Below are positions 35,086-43,382 of a stretch of 64,000 nt of DNA, one piece after another. The notes beneath the pieces are model-generated. The model saw only the letters and a program-made list of their open reading frames with translations. It did no database searches and was not told where the DNA came from. A program made the translations under genes and the position numbers. The DNA comes from an uncultured Lachnospiraceae bacterium (GTDB taxonomy: Bacteria; Bacillota; Clostridia; TANB77; CAG-508), in the NCBI GenBank assembly GCA_945917765.1, contig CAMEHU010000002.1, positions 1 through 64,000 of the forward strand, given 5' to 3'. Within the stretch, counting starts at the first letter, position 1, and each line of letters begins with the position of its first letter.

Positions 35086-37249
35086 AATGTAATACTTCCT
35101 TATGTTGGGTTTTCCATAATTCATAAAAAATTCCTTTTTTATTTATTAATTCATTTGGAGTTCCAATTTCTGTTATATACCCATCTTTTAAAGAAATAAT
35201 TTTATCACATTTAGTAAGTACATTTAATCTATGTGCAATAATTATTTTGATTGTATTTTTTTCAGCTGATAAATTATCGACAATACCTTCTTCTGTTATT
35301 GTATCCAAATTACTTGTTGATTCATCTAATATAAGCACATCAGGATATGTGAGCAATGCTTTTGCTAAAGATAATCTTTGCTTTTCTCCTGTTGATAAAT
35401 TTGTTGCTCCTTCTTCAATTTTGGTTTGTAATCCTAAGGCTTTATTATTTATATATTCTTTCATTTTAACAATATCTAGTACTTTATTAACTTCATCTTC
35501 ACTAACATTATTATTTCCAATTGTTAAATTGTTATAAATAGTATCTTGAAACCAAAAGTCGTTTTGAGAAACATATGTAATTTTCTTTCTTAATGATGCT
35601 GTTGTTAAATTATTTATATTCTCATCATTTATATAAATTGCTCCATCTGTTACTTCGAAAAAATTTAATAAAAGTTTTATAAGAGTAGTTTTTCCAGATC
35701 CACTTGAGCCAATTATTCCAATGCTTTCCCCTTCTTTAATATTAAAATTAATATTATTTAATATTGGTTCTCTTAATCCATATTGAAATGTTACATTTTC
35801 GAATTCTATTCGTTTTATTTTATTTACTATTTCTCTTTTTTCTTTATTTAATTCATCTTCAGTAGTAGTCATAAAAACATCATCTAATCTTTCTAATGCT
35901 GCATTTGTTTCATATAGTTTATCTTGAATTCTAATTATATATCCAATCGGTCCTAATAAATATCCCTGAAGTGTATATAAAAACATTAATTCTCCCATTG
36001 TTATTTTTCCAGTCATAACTAATGTTCCTAATGTTGAAAGCATTATTAATTGGCTTATTTGAATTATTATTCCTATCAAACTACCTTGAATTGCAAATAA
36101 CTTTTTTGTATTATAGAATAATTTTTGATAATTTTCATATTTATAATTCATGCTATTTTCCACATATTTTTCTGAATTATAGCTTTTTACCGTTTCACTT
36201 CCTATAAAAGATGCACTTGCAAAAGAATAAATATCTGTAACAGATTTTTTTATTTTTCTTGTTTTTTCAATTGATTTATTTCCAAAAATCTTTTGAATTA
36301 TTATTATTAATAGCATCATTACAAACGCTATGACTGCAATTTGCCAGCATCCTTTTATAAGTACTATTATTAAAGCAAAAATTGCATACACAACATCAAT
36401 AAGAAAGTCAGATGTATAATCTGTTATAATTGAACGAATTATATCTCCATCTTGAAACCTTGTAATTAAATCTCCAGATGTTCTTGAGGTAAAAAAGCTC
36501 ATTGGAAGGTTTGTAATTCTATTAAATATATTTAATGTTAATTCTTTATCAAGTTTTTTTGTGAATTTTAAAGAAACCTTTAATTTTATCCAATCTACTG
36601 CAACAGTAAATATATATATTCCAATTATTATTAAAACCATCTGCCATAATAAATTTAATTTATATTGTGGTATAATAGTATCTATAAAAAAAGAGTAAAA
36701 GCTTGCTGCTACAACACTTATTCCCGATATTATTGCCGATAAAATTATTAAAAAGATTAAGTGTTTTTTAAATTTTAAAATTAGATCAAATATTAATTTA
36801 TATGTTCTTTTATATTTTTTTATTTCTTTAAAATTTTCTTTTGGTTTAAATGTAAGTATTTCGCTTGTCCAAATTTCATTAAACTTGTCCCATTTCATGA
36901 CTTGTTTACCTTCACTTGGATCTCCGATAACTACTGTATTTTCATTTGCCTCAAAAACAACTATATAATGTTGCTTATATCCCTCAATTACAGTATGCAC
37001 TATAATTGGGAAATTCACATTGCTGTTTAAAAGATCTTCTTTTGTTGCAAAAAAGGCGTCTGTTTCTAAATTCAATTTTTCTCCTGCTAATTTTAATGAA
37101 TACATTGAATTGCCTTCTCTATCAGTCTTAGCAAATTCTCTTATTACTGCTAAAGATATGTTTTCAACTCCATAATAAGCACATATCATTGCTAAGCATG
37201 CGACACCACAATTTTTCTCATCTGGTTGTTTGTAAATTTTGTATTTCAT
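35084..37249 (-). CDS. C39-peptidase ABC exporter (PCAT)
   Basis: A 721-residue bifunctional exporter that cuts double-glycine leaders and exports the mature peptide. The N-terminal C39 domain has the catalytic Cys in NCGVACLAM (about residue 14), His in HYIVVFE and Asp in IGDPSEG. Six membrane helices follow. The C-terminal ATPase has Walker A GSSGSGKTT, the signature LSTGEKQ and Walker B VLILDEST. GAGGAG precedes the ATG by nine bases. The only double-glycine precursor seen is the convergent gene at 34872. It is the last gene of an operon with three glycosyltransferases. Confidence 0.95.
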   Translation of the reverse strand: MKYKIYKQPDEKNCGVACLAMICAYYGVENISLAVIREFAKTDREGNSMYSLKLAGEKLNLETDAFFATKEDLLNSNVNFPIIVHTVIEGYKQHYIVVFEANENTVVIGDPSEGKQVMKWDKFNEIWTSEILTFKPKENFKEIKKYKRTYKLIFDLILKFKKHLIFLIILSAIISGISVVAASFYSFFIDTIIPQYKLNLLWQMVLIIIGIYIFTVAVDWIKLKVSLKFTKKLDKELTLNIFNRITNLPMSFFTSRTSGDLITRFQDGDIIRSIITDYTSDFLIDVVYAIFALIIVLIKGCWQIAVIAFVMMLLIIIIQKIFGNKSIEKTRKIKKSVTDIYSFASASFIGSETVKSYNSEKYVENSMNYKYENYQKLFYNTKKLFAIQGSLIGIIIQISQLIMLSTLGTLVMTGKITMGELMFLYTLQGYLLGPIGYIIRIQDKLYETNAALERLDDVFMTTTEDELNKEKREIVNKIKRIEFENVTFQYGLREPILNNINFNIKEGESIGIIGSSGSGKTTLIKLLLNFFEVTDGAIYINDENINNLTTASLRKKITYVSQNDFWFQDTIYNNLTIGNNNVSEDEVNKVLDIVKMKEYINNKALGLQTKIEEGATNLSTGEKQRLSLAKALLTYPDVLILDESTSNLDTITEEGIVDNLSAEKNTIKIIIAHRLNVLTKCDKIISLKDGYITEIGTPNELINKKGIFYELWKTQHKEVLH

Positions 37250-37294
37250 TTCTGTGACTCCTCATACTATTTGTACTTTGATGTTATAATATTT

Positions 37295-37792
37295 TTATAT
37301 ATTATGCAAACATATTAATTCATTTAGATACTTTACTTTTATTTCTTCAGTATTTTTTCCAAAAAATTCTTTTGAATAAATTTTTCCTAATAATTTATAA
37401 TTATTTTCCTCTAAATATTTATACATTCCTTGTTCATTTTCAACTACCAGACCAACACATATATCCGCTTCTTTATTTATTATTTCATTATACAAATATT
37501 CTAGCGAAAAATAATTATAAAACATATCACCCATTTCAATAAACATTACATATTTGTTTTCTGTTTTATCAATAATGCTATTTAAATAATTTTCTCCTTT
37601 GCAATTTATTACTTGAATATTTATTTTTTCTTTAAATGTTTCTGCTTCACTTAAATAATCTTCATTAAACGAACTATCTACTAAATATATTTTTAATTCA
37701 TCTTTTATTGATTGCCCACAAATTGACAGAAGTGTTTTTCTTAAATCTCCATTACTTTGATGTTCTTTTGGTGTTATAATTATATCTATCAT
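37295..37792 (-). CDS. Short family-2 glycosyltransferase-like protein
   Basis: A 165-residue protein that resembles only the nucleotide-sugar half of its two upstream neighbours: MIDIIITPKEH, IYLVDSSFNEDYL and KYVMFIEMGDMF. The DSDD metal motif of the neighbours is replaced here by EMGD, and the acceptor half is missing, so it may be non-catalytic or a partner subunit. AGGAGG is seven bases from the ATG. It lies between the exporter gene and two full glycosyltransferases. Confidence 0.7.
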   Translation of the reverse strand: MIDIIITPKEHQSNGDLRKTLLSICGQSIKDELKIYLVDSSFNEDYLSEAETFKEKINIQVINCKGENYLNSIIDKTENKYVMFIEMGDMFYNYFSLEYLYNEIINKEADICVGLVVENEQGMYKYLEENNYKLLGKIYSKEFFGKNTEEIKVKYLNELICLHNI

Positions 37793-37793
37793 A

Positions 37794-38738
37794 TTAGGCC
37801 TCCTGTATTAAATTAATAAAATCATCGAATGATATAGATATATATTTAAGTGAAATTCCTCTGTTTTGAAAACTTTCTATTCTTTTTTCTATAATCATTT
37901 TTTTAGTTTTTTCATCTTTTACTGAATATTTCTCATATATTTCTTTCATCTCTTTCAATTGTTTTAAAAACATTTTTGAATTATTTATATTCATATATCC
38001 TATATAGTTAAAATAAAAATTCACCATATATTCCAATGCAGTTTCTGATATTTTTTTATATGAACATTTATCATTAATAGCTGTTTCAAGTGCATTTGTA
38101 ATGTTATAAATATAATTTATAAAAAATTTTAATTTAAACTCATCATTTTTTGTCCTTGTTAATGAATTTTTGTTAAAACACCATATGTATGTTATATCAT
38201 CTATATATTTTATTTTTGAATCATATAAAAAAACTTTACGATTAAATCCTACATCTTCATTATATCTTGTATTATTAAATCTTATTTTATTTGTTTCTAA
38301 AAAGCTTCTTTTATATATTTTTCCATGAACCCATGTCATATCTTCAAAATGTTCAACCATTTCATTATTTTCAAGTTGTTCTAAAAAGCTTGAAACAACC
38401 AAGTCATAGTCGTTATCTTTAATTTCATTATATAAAGTTCGAACTTCACTTGGTCCTGCCAAAACATCGTCTGAATCCATAAAAATAATATATGGATTAT
38501 TTGAATTATCAATTCCATATTGTCTGGCTATTCCTGGGCCTGAATTTTCACTTAAATTCAATTCTGTAATATTCATAAATTTTTTAAAAAAGTTTACTTG
38601 TTCTGAATAATCATTATCCGATTTATCATTTATTATATATACATTTATATCTTTTATGTTTTCTTGATATGCAATGGAAAACAGAGTTCTATCAATTGTT
38701 TTATGTGCATTATATGCAGGTATTATTATGTCTATCAT
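37794..38738 (-). CDS. Family-2 glycosyltransferase
   Basis: A 314-residue GT-A fold enzyme: MIDIIIPAYNAHKT start, VYIINDKSDND, ENSGPGIARQYGID and the metal-binding FMDSDDV. The C-terminal acceptor region contains WVHGKIYKRSFL and NTRYNEDVGFNRK, a Lys/Arg-rich DUF-like half common in surface and peptide glycosyltransferases. The ATG at 38738 follows GAGGA; the gene overlaps the end of the upstream transferase reading frame. The substrate cannot be predicted. Confidence 0.88.
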   Translation of the reverse strand: MIDIIIPAYNAHKTIDRTLFSIAYQENIKDINVYIINDKSDNDYSEQVNFFKKFMNITELNLSENSGPGIARQYGIDNSNNPYIIFMDSDDVLAGPSEVRTLYNEIKDNDYDLVVSSFLEQLENNEMVEHFEDMTWVHGKIYKRSFLETNKIRFNNTRYNEDVGFNRKVFLYDSKIKYIDDITYIWCFNKNSLTRTKNDEFKLKFFINYIYNITNALETAINDKCSYKKISETALEYMVNFYFNYIGYMNINNSKMFLKQLKEMKEIYEKYSVKDEKTKKMIIEKRIESFQNRGISLKYISISFDDFINLIQEA

Positions 38739-38760
38739 TTTTTCCTCTTTTTTATATGTT

Positions 38761-39672
38761 TTAATCTTCGATTTTTTCAATAAACTCATCAATTGTCATT
38801 TTGGGTGTTTCTTTACCATATATGAAATCCATCAAATATCCTATTTTATATTTTTCGGGTAAAATGTCAAAATACTCTTTATGTCTTTTTTTCAATTTTG
38901 AAAGATCTTGAAACACAAATGATAAATCAATGTCTTCTTCATTATATACATATTTTGAATAACCATATAATATTGTATGATATATAAATCCTGCAATATT
39001 TTCAGCATCCAAATTTCTTTTTATACATTCCTCAACAAGCCATGTATACGCATATATATAGTTTTTTAGATTTTGATAAGTATCTGTATGACCTTTTGTT
39101 ATTGAATCAGGATTATAATTGTATTGATAAATAATTTTTTTGGTTTGTGCTATGTGATTACAACAATTCATATATAAGTAATTAAATACATTATCTTCAT
39201 GGTTTCTTGCATCACAAAATTTTATAGAATTTTTTTCTATAACACTTCTTCTATACATTTTTCCGTGCAAACATCCTTTAAATATTCTAATATAATTAAA
39301 AACACCTTGAGGCTTTTCTTCTATAATCGCACCTATAATAAAATCTTTTTTACCAATTTTTTTATATAGATTTGCTAATGAGTGTTTATTATAAAAAACA
39401 TCATCAGAATCTATAAAAACTATATATTCATTTTTCGATATATCTAATCCCTTTTGCCTTGATAATCCTGGTCCAAGATTTTTTTCATTTCTTATTATTG
39501 TTATATCAAGTTTGTTTTCAAATAATTCCAATAAATAGTTATAATCTTTTTGACTATGGTCATCTATTATATATACTTTAACTAGCTTTTTTAACGTTTG
39601 CTTTTCTATACTTAAAAGAGTTTTTACTATAGTTTTATGTGCGTTATATGCTGTTATTATTATATCAATCAT
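38761..39672 (-). CDS. Family-2 glycosyltransferase
   Basis: A 303-residue paralog of the next gene: MIDIIITAYNAHKTI, YIIDDHSQKDYN, NLGPGLSRQKGLDIS, VFIDSDDV, then CLHGKMYRRSVIE and ARNHEDNVFNYL. The ATG at 39672 is seven bases from GGAGG and directly follows the deaminase gene. With its neighbours it forms a deaminase-GT-GT-GT-exporter operon; two full paralogs suggest stepwise addition of two sugars or two acceptors. Confidence 0.88.
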   Translation of the reverse strand: MIDIIITAYNAHKTIVKTLLSIEKQTLKKLVKVYIIDDHSQKDYNYLLELFENKLDITIIRNEKNLGPGLSRQKGLDISKNEYIVFIDSDDVFYNKHSLANLYKKIGKKDFIIGAIIEEKPQGVFNYIRIFKGCLHGKMYRRSVIEKNSIKFCDARNHEDNVFNYLYMNCCNHIAQTKKIIYQYNYNPDSITKGHTDTYQNLKNYIYAYTWLVEECIKRNLDAENIAGFIYHTILYGYSKYVYNEEDIDLSFVFQDLSKLKKRHKEYFDILPEKYKIGYLMDFIYGKETPKMTIDEFIEKIED

Positions 39673-39684
39673 TTTGTCCTCCAC

Positions 39685-40161
39685 CTAATATATAGTTTTA
39701 TCACGCTTTTCAGCAAAGCTCTCAAAAGTTTTTATTGTTTCTTCTCTATCAATACAATTTAATTCTAACACCTCATTATCTTCAACTTCATCAGTTAATT
39801 TTTTTATAAAACTATAAATGTAATCATCTCTAAATCCAATGTTTGCAGCATCTTCTTTAGTGTTTCCGTAATAAACCTTTTTAATATTAGACCAAATTAT
39901 TGCTGACAAACACATAGGACATGGATAGCATGAAGTATATAATTCACATTCACTTAAATCATATGAATTAATATTTTTACATGCATCTCTTATTGCCATT
40001 ACTTCAGCATGAGCTGTTGGGTCATTATTACTTAAAACATGATTTGACCCCTTTCCTATTATTTTTCCATCTTTTACAATACATGCACCAAAAGGTCCTC
40101 CAACATTTGTTTTCAAATTATTTTCTGATAATTCCTTTGCTATTTTCATATATTCATTCAT
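39685..40161 (-). CDS. guaD: Guanine deaminase-like enzyme
   Basis: A 158-residue zinc deaminase. The active-site HAEVMAIRDACK and YTSCYPCPMCLSAI (zinc Cys pair) are intact, and NIGFRDDYIY near the end matches the GuaD-type pattern rather than tRNA adenosine deaminase. It would convert guanine to xanthine. AGGAGG precedes the ATG. It is first in the glycosyltransferase/exporter operon, possibly by chance of gene order. Confidence 0.82.
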   Translation of the reverse strand: MNEYMKIAKELSENNLKTNVGGPFGACIVKDGKIIGKGSNHVLSNNDPTAHAEVMAIRDACKNINSYDLSECELYTSCYPCPMCLSAIIWSNIKKVYYGNTKEDAANIGFRDDYIYSFIKKLTDEVEDNEVLELNCIDREETIKTFESFAEKRDKTIY

Positions 40162-40195
40162 ACTTCATACCTCCTATTTGATACTTTCCTGAAAA

Positions 40196-40741
40196 CTAAT
40201 CCACAATTTCCTCTAAAACCCAATCATAGTCTCTCAAAACATACACACTTCCACAATATTCACAAACTCCATTTTTGTTTAGGTCAATATTTGCTCCACA
40301 TCCTGTACATTTTCTAGCATTTCCAAGAGCTTTTGCATTTTTTATTTTTGAGAATTTAAGTTTAACATATTTTTCTGTTCTAACATCTCTATTACCATCT
40401 ATAAATTTCTTAGTATCTTTGGCTATTCTATAATCTAAATATTTAGTTAACAATTTTACATCAATTTCAAATCTATCATCAAATTCCTCAATATTTGTTA
40501 TTGTAGTATCTGAAACATTTAATTCATCATAAACTTGAATTTGATTATTTGCTTGTAATTGTTTTATTTTACTACTATATTTCTCATATACTTCATCAGA
40601 TAAAAAGTGTCTAATATTCTCTAAATTTTGTTTCATAACTCCTGTGTATAATTTTATATAAACATTATCAACTTTTGCTTTAAATTTTGCCTCTGAAAAT
40701 TCTTTGTCTTCATTAATTAAATTATTTAAAACCTCACTCAT
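40196..40741 (-). CDS. Tim44-like domain protein with zinc ribbon
   Basis: A 181-residue cytoplasmic protein. A Tim44/SNTF-like alpha-beta domain (LSDEVYEKYSSKIKQL, FEIDVKLLTKYLDYRI) is followed by a four-Cys ribbon (CTGCGANIDLNKNGVCEYCG). It shares this plan with the proteins at 40839 and 44815 in this cluster. ATG at 40741 has GGGAG at good spacing. The role is unknown; the family often accompanies SPFH proteins. Confidence 0.75.
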   Translation of the reverse strand: MSEVLNNLINEDKEFSEAKFKAKVDNVYIKLYTGVMKQNLENIRHFLSDEVYEKYSSKIKQLQANNQIQVYDELNVSDTTITNIEEFDDRFEIDVKLLTKYLDYRIAKDTKKFIDGNRDVRTEKYVKLKFSKIKNAKALGNARKCTGCGANIDLNKNGVCEYCGSVYVLRDYDWVLEEIVD

Positions 40742-40797
40742 TTTTGTTTCTCCCTTCATTTAACTTTTTTATACTTTTTTTATAATACCACAATAAT

Positions 40798-40829
40798 AAA
40801 AAAGAGACAATATTTTGCCTCTTTTTTAT
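40798..40829 (-). terminator. Intrinsic terminator
   Basis: The minus-strand stem AAAAAAGAGGCAA with its complement is followed by TCTTTTTT, directly after the stop of the protein at 40839. Confidence 0.8.
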
Positions 40830-40838
40830 ATTAATTTA

Positions 40839-41744
40839 TTATAAATTTACTTGATTTGTACAAACTTTTTTAGACATTACCCATTCAGTATTTTCACCAA
40901 TTATTTTTGAGTTACAATATGGACAAACTCCAACAGAATTTACTTCAACTGGTGCTCCACAGTTTGGACATTTATCTATTTTCTTTTGAGATTTGCTTGC
41001 AACAAATGTGAAATCATAATACATTCTTAGTTTTCTAGATTTATTACCTCTTAGAACTTTTCCAGATTCTTTTTCAATAATGTAATCATAGAATTCTATA
41101 ATATATTTAGCTGTAATTTCAACAGTATCATTTTGTTCTCTACAACTACTAATTGCACAATCTTTCAAATCAAATCCATTCATTATATTTTGCTCACCTT
41201 TAATTTCCATACTTGAAAGTTGTGATTCATACATATTAAACATTTCATCTGTAATGATGTTATGAACTTTTTCTAAATCAAAATTCATCCATGCATCTTC
41301 AACTTTTAAGAAAATATCATATCCATTTTGTAAAAATGCTTTTTCTTCAAAGTCTGGGAATAATTGTTTAAGTTTTTCAATAGCTGTTTGATTTGATTGT
41401 AATTTAGGAATTCTTGGAGCATTGTATCCACCGCTTTTGTTTTTTCTTGATGTAAGTACAATAATAACAATTGCAATTATTAACCAAATGATAAGCCCTG
41501 CCCAGCCATCATCATCACTTGAACTGCTGGAACCACTATAATGTGAACTTCCATAACTAGAACTACGGCTTGAACTACTATGACTTGAGCTACTTCCTGA
41601 ATAACTTGATGAAGATCCGCCACTATACGAAGAATGATATCCTGCATCTGCATGTGTTGGCTTTTCATTTACTGCAACACAAAAACTTATTATTATAGAA
41701 ATTGCAATTAAAAATTTTGCAATAATTCTTAAATTTTTTTTCAT
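40839..41744 (-). CDS. Ser/Tyr-rich membrane protein with Tim44-like domain and zinc ribbon
   Basis: A 301-residue protein with an N-terminal signal or membrane segment, a stretch of about 45 residues dominated by Ser, Gly and Tyr, then a membrane helix (GWAGLIIWLIIAIVIIVL). A cytoplasmic Tim44-like domain and a Cys4 ribbon (CPNCGAPVEVNSVGVCPYC) follow. The plan resembles YdjG/YdjH-type envelope-stress proteins. The low-complexity loop would be outside the cell. Confidence 0.75.
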   Translation of the reverse strand: MKKNLRIIAKFLIAISIIISFCVAVNEKPTHADAGYHSSYSGGSSSSYSGSSSSHSSSSRSSSYGSSHYSGSSSSSDDDGWAGLIIWLIIAIVIIVLTSRKNKSGGYNAPRIPKLQSNQTAIEKLKQLFPDFEEKAFLQNGYDIFLKVEDAWMNFDLEKVHNIITDEMFNMYESQLSSMEIKGEQNIMNGFDLKDCAISSCREQNDTVEITAKYIIEFYDYIIEKESGKVLRGNKSRKLRMYYDFTFVASKSQKKIDKCPNCGAPVEVNSVGVCPYCNSKIIGENTEWVMSKKVCTNQVNL

Positions 41745-41801
41745 ATTTCCAACCAATCCTTTCTTTTTGATTAATTGTTTTTTTAGTTATTCTTTATTAT
41801 A

Positions 41802-42350
41802 TTATTTAGATTTGTATTTTTTTACAATTTCATTATAACATTCTCTGCAAACTGGGATATAATCAGAGTCACCTATTTCTATATCACCTGATTTTGTATC
41901 ACCTTTATAGAAACTGAAAATTGCGTTATCTCTTTTACAAATATCGCAAATTGAAGTCATTGTTGTTACATGATCTGATACACAAAGTAAATCTCCCATT
42001 TTACCAAAAGGCTTTTTCTCAGCAGTAAGATTTAAACCTGCAATAAAAAACTTTTTGCCCTCTTGCGCTAAATCTTCTATTACTTTTACATCACCATTCA
42101 AAAATTGAAATTCATCAATTATATAAACATCTGCATCATAATCTTTTAATTCATCTATACTATCTATGTTAATAGCTTTTAATTTATTACCATTTCTATC
42201 TTGAACATAATCTTTTGAAAACCTTGTATCAATACCTGGTTTGAAGATTTGAATAGTTTTACCTGCTATCATTTGTCTTTTTGCCTCTTGTAAAATAACA
42301 TGACTTTTTCCACACTTCATAGGCCCTGTATACACATTTATATCTCCCAT
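41802..42350 (-). CDS. tdk: Thymidine kinase
   Basis: A 182-residue class II thymidine kinase of the salvage pathway. The P-loop GPMKCGKSHVIL, Walker B IIDEFQFL, the lasso region LNLTAEKKPFGKM and two zinc Cys pairs (CDICKR, CRECY) are all present. GGAGG is seven bases from the ATG. Confidence 0.95.
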   Translation of the reverse strand: MGDINVYTGPMKCGKSHVILQEAKRQMIAGKTIQIFKPGIDTRFSKDYVQDRNGNKLKAINIDSIDELKDYDADVYIIDEFQFLNGDVKVIEDLAQEGKKFFIAGLNLTAEKKPFGKMGDLLCVSDHVTTMTSICDICKRDNAIFSFYKGDTKSGDIEIGDSDYIPVCRECYNEIVKKYKSK

Positions 42351-42477
42351 TTTATCCTCCGATTTATCTTGCTATTTAAATTTATTTTGCGTTCATTTTT
42401 TATTATATCAGTATGTGTATTTTTATGCAATATTTTGTCGAATTTTTTTGAAAATTTTTAAAATCTGACTGGTTGTA

Positions 42478-42570
42478 AAATTGAGTTTTCGGGACGGTTC
42501 TAAAAACAAAATTCAACAATTAGCTCGTGAAAATTTGTTTTTTAGAACCATCCCGAAAACTCAATTTTTT
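42478..42570. repeat. GGGACGG palindrome G in the tdk-crp divergent gap
   Basis: The outer arms AATTGAGTTTTCGGGACGG and their complement enclose TTCTAAAAACAAA and TTTGTTTTTTAGAA, with a loop of about 15 bases. It occupies the shared upstream region of tdk and the Crp-like gene. The 305-base gap holds no other gene. Confidence 0.88.
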
Positions 42571-42594
42571 GAGCCATCTTGATTATTAAAAAAA

Positions 42595-42626
42595 TTGTTG
42601 CAAAAACAACAATTTTCATATATAAT
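42595..42626 (+). promoter_or_regulatory. Promoter and possible operator of the Crp/Fnr gene
   Basis: TTGCAA (42598), a 17-base spacer and TATAAT (42621-42626). The palindrome TTGTTGCAAAAACAACAA (42595-42612) overlaps the -35 box and could be an autoregulatory site. Confidence 0.55.
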
Positions 42627-42655
42627 ACATTCAACAAAAAACAAGGAGACAAGCT

Positions 42656-43288
42656 ATGAATATAACTGAAATAGAAATCGCAACCTTTTTTGACGAGTTT
42701 TGCAATACTTGTAAAAAAGTAACTACTAAAAAATTCAAAAAAGGCGAAATAATAACAACATATATTGCAAAAAGGAAACAACTTTGTTTGTTAAAATCTG
42801 GTGAAGCTGATTTAATAAGATATGATTTTAATGGTACCAAAACAATTGTTGAACATTATTTAACAAATAATATATTTGGAGAGATATTTTATAATGTAAC
42901 AACAAATAATGAATTATTTGTTGAAGCCAGAACAAGATGTGAAGTGTTATTTTTTGATTATGAATTTTTGGAAAATAAATGTACTCAAAATTGCTCATAT
43001 CATAAAAACGTAATACAAACTTTGCCTAATTTGTTATTATCGCAAATTAATTCTTTAAATACTAGAATCGAAATATTAAGTAAGAGAACTATTAGAGAAA
43101 AATTGTTAACTTATTTTAATATTATTTCTACTAAAAGCTTCAGCAAAACATTTGCACTTCCGTTTTCATTAACCGATTTGGCAGATTATTTAAGTGTTGA
43201 TAGAAGTGCCATGATGAGGGAAATTAGTTATTTGAGGAATGATAAAATTATAGAAAAAAATGGAAATAGCATTACTTTATTGTATTAG
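42656..43288 (+). CDS. Crp/Fnr-family transcription regulator
   Basis: A 210-residue regulator: cyclic-nucleotide-like sensor domain, a dimer helix, and a C-terminal winged helix with LPFSLTDLADYLSVDRSAMMREISYLR, the recognition helix-turn-helix. The sensor lacks the RE-S cAMP pocket, and Cys residues (CNTCKK, CEVL, CTQNCSYH) could bind a metal or sense redox. The ligand is unknown. It is divergent from tdk; AAGGAGAC precedes the ATG. Confidence 0.88.
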   Translation: MNITEIEIATFFDEFCNTCKKVTTKKFKKGEIITTYIAKRKQLCLLKSGEADLIRYDFNGTKTIVEHYLTNNIFGEIFYNVTTNNELFVEARTRCEVLFFDYEFLENKCTQNCSYHKNVIQTLPNLLLSQINSLNTRIEILSKRTIREKLLTYFNIISTKSFSKTFALPFSLTDLADYLSVDRSAMMREISYLRNDKIIEKNGNSITLLY

Positions 43289-43312
43289 CAATTAACTAAG
43301 TTTGTTTAGCCT

Positions 43313-43356
43313 AAAAATAAACGGAGAAGAAATCATATTCTCTCCGTTTATTTTTT
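43313..43356. terminator. Bidirectional terminator
   Basis: The stem AAATAAACGGAGAA and its complement, with A/T runs on both sides, lies between the convergent Crp-like and SPFH genes. Confidence 0.85.
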
Positions 43357-43382
43357 ATTTATTATTCATTTAAGAATATTTT

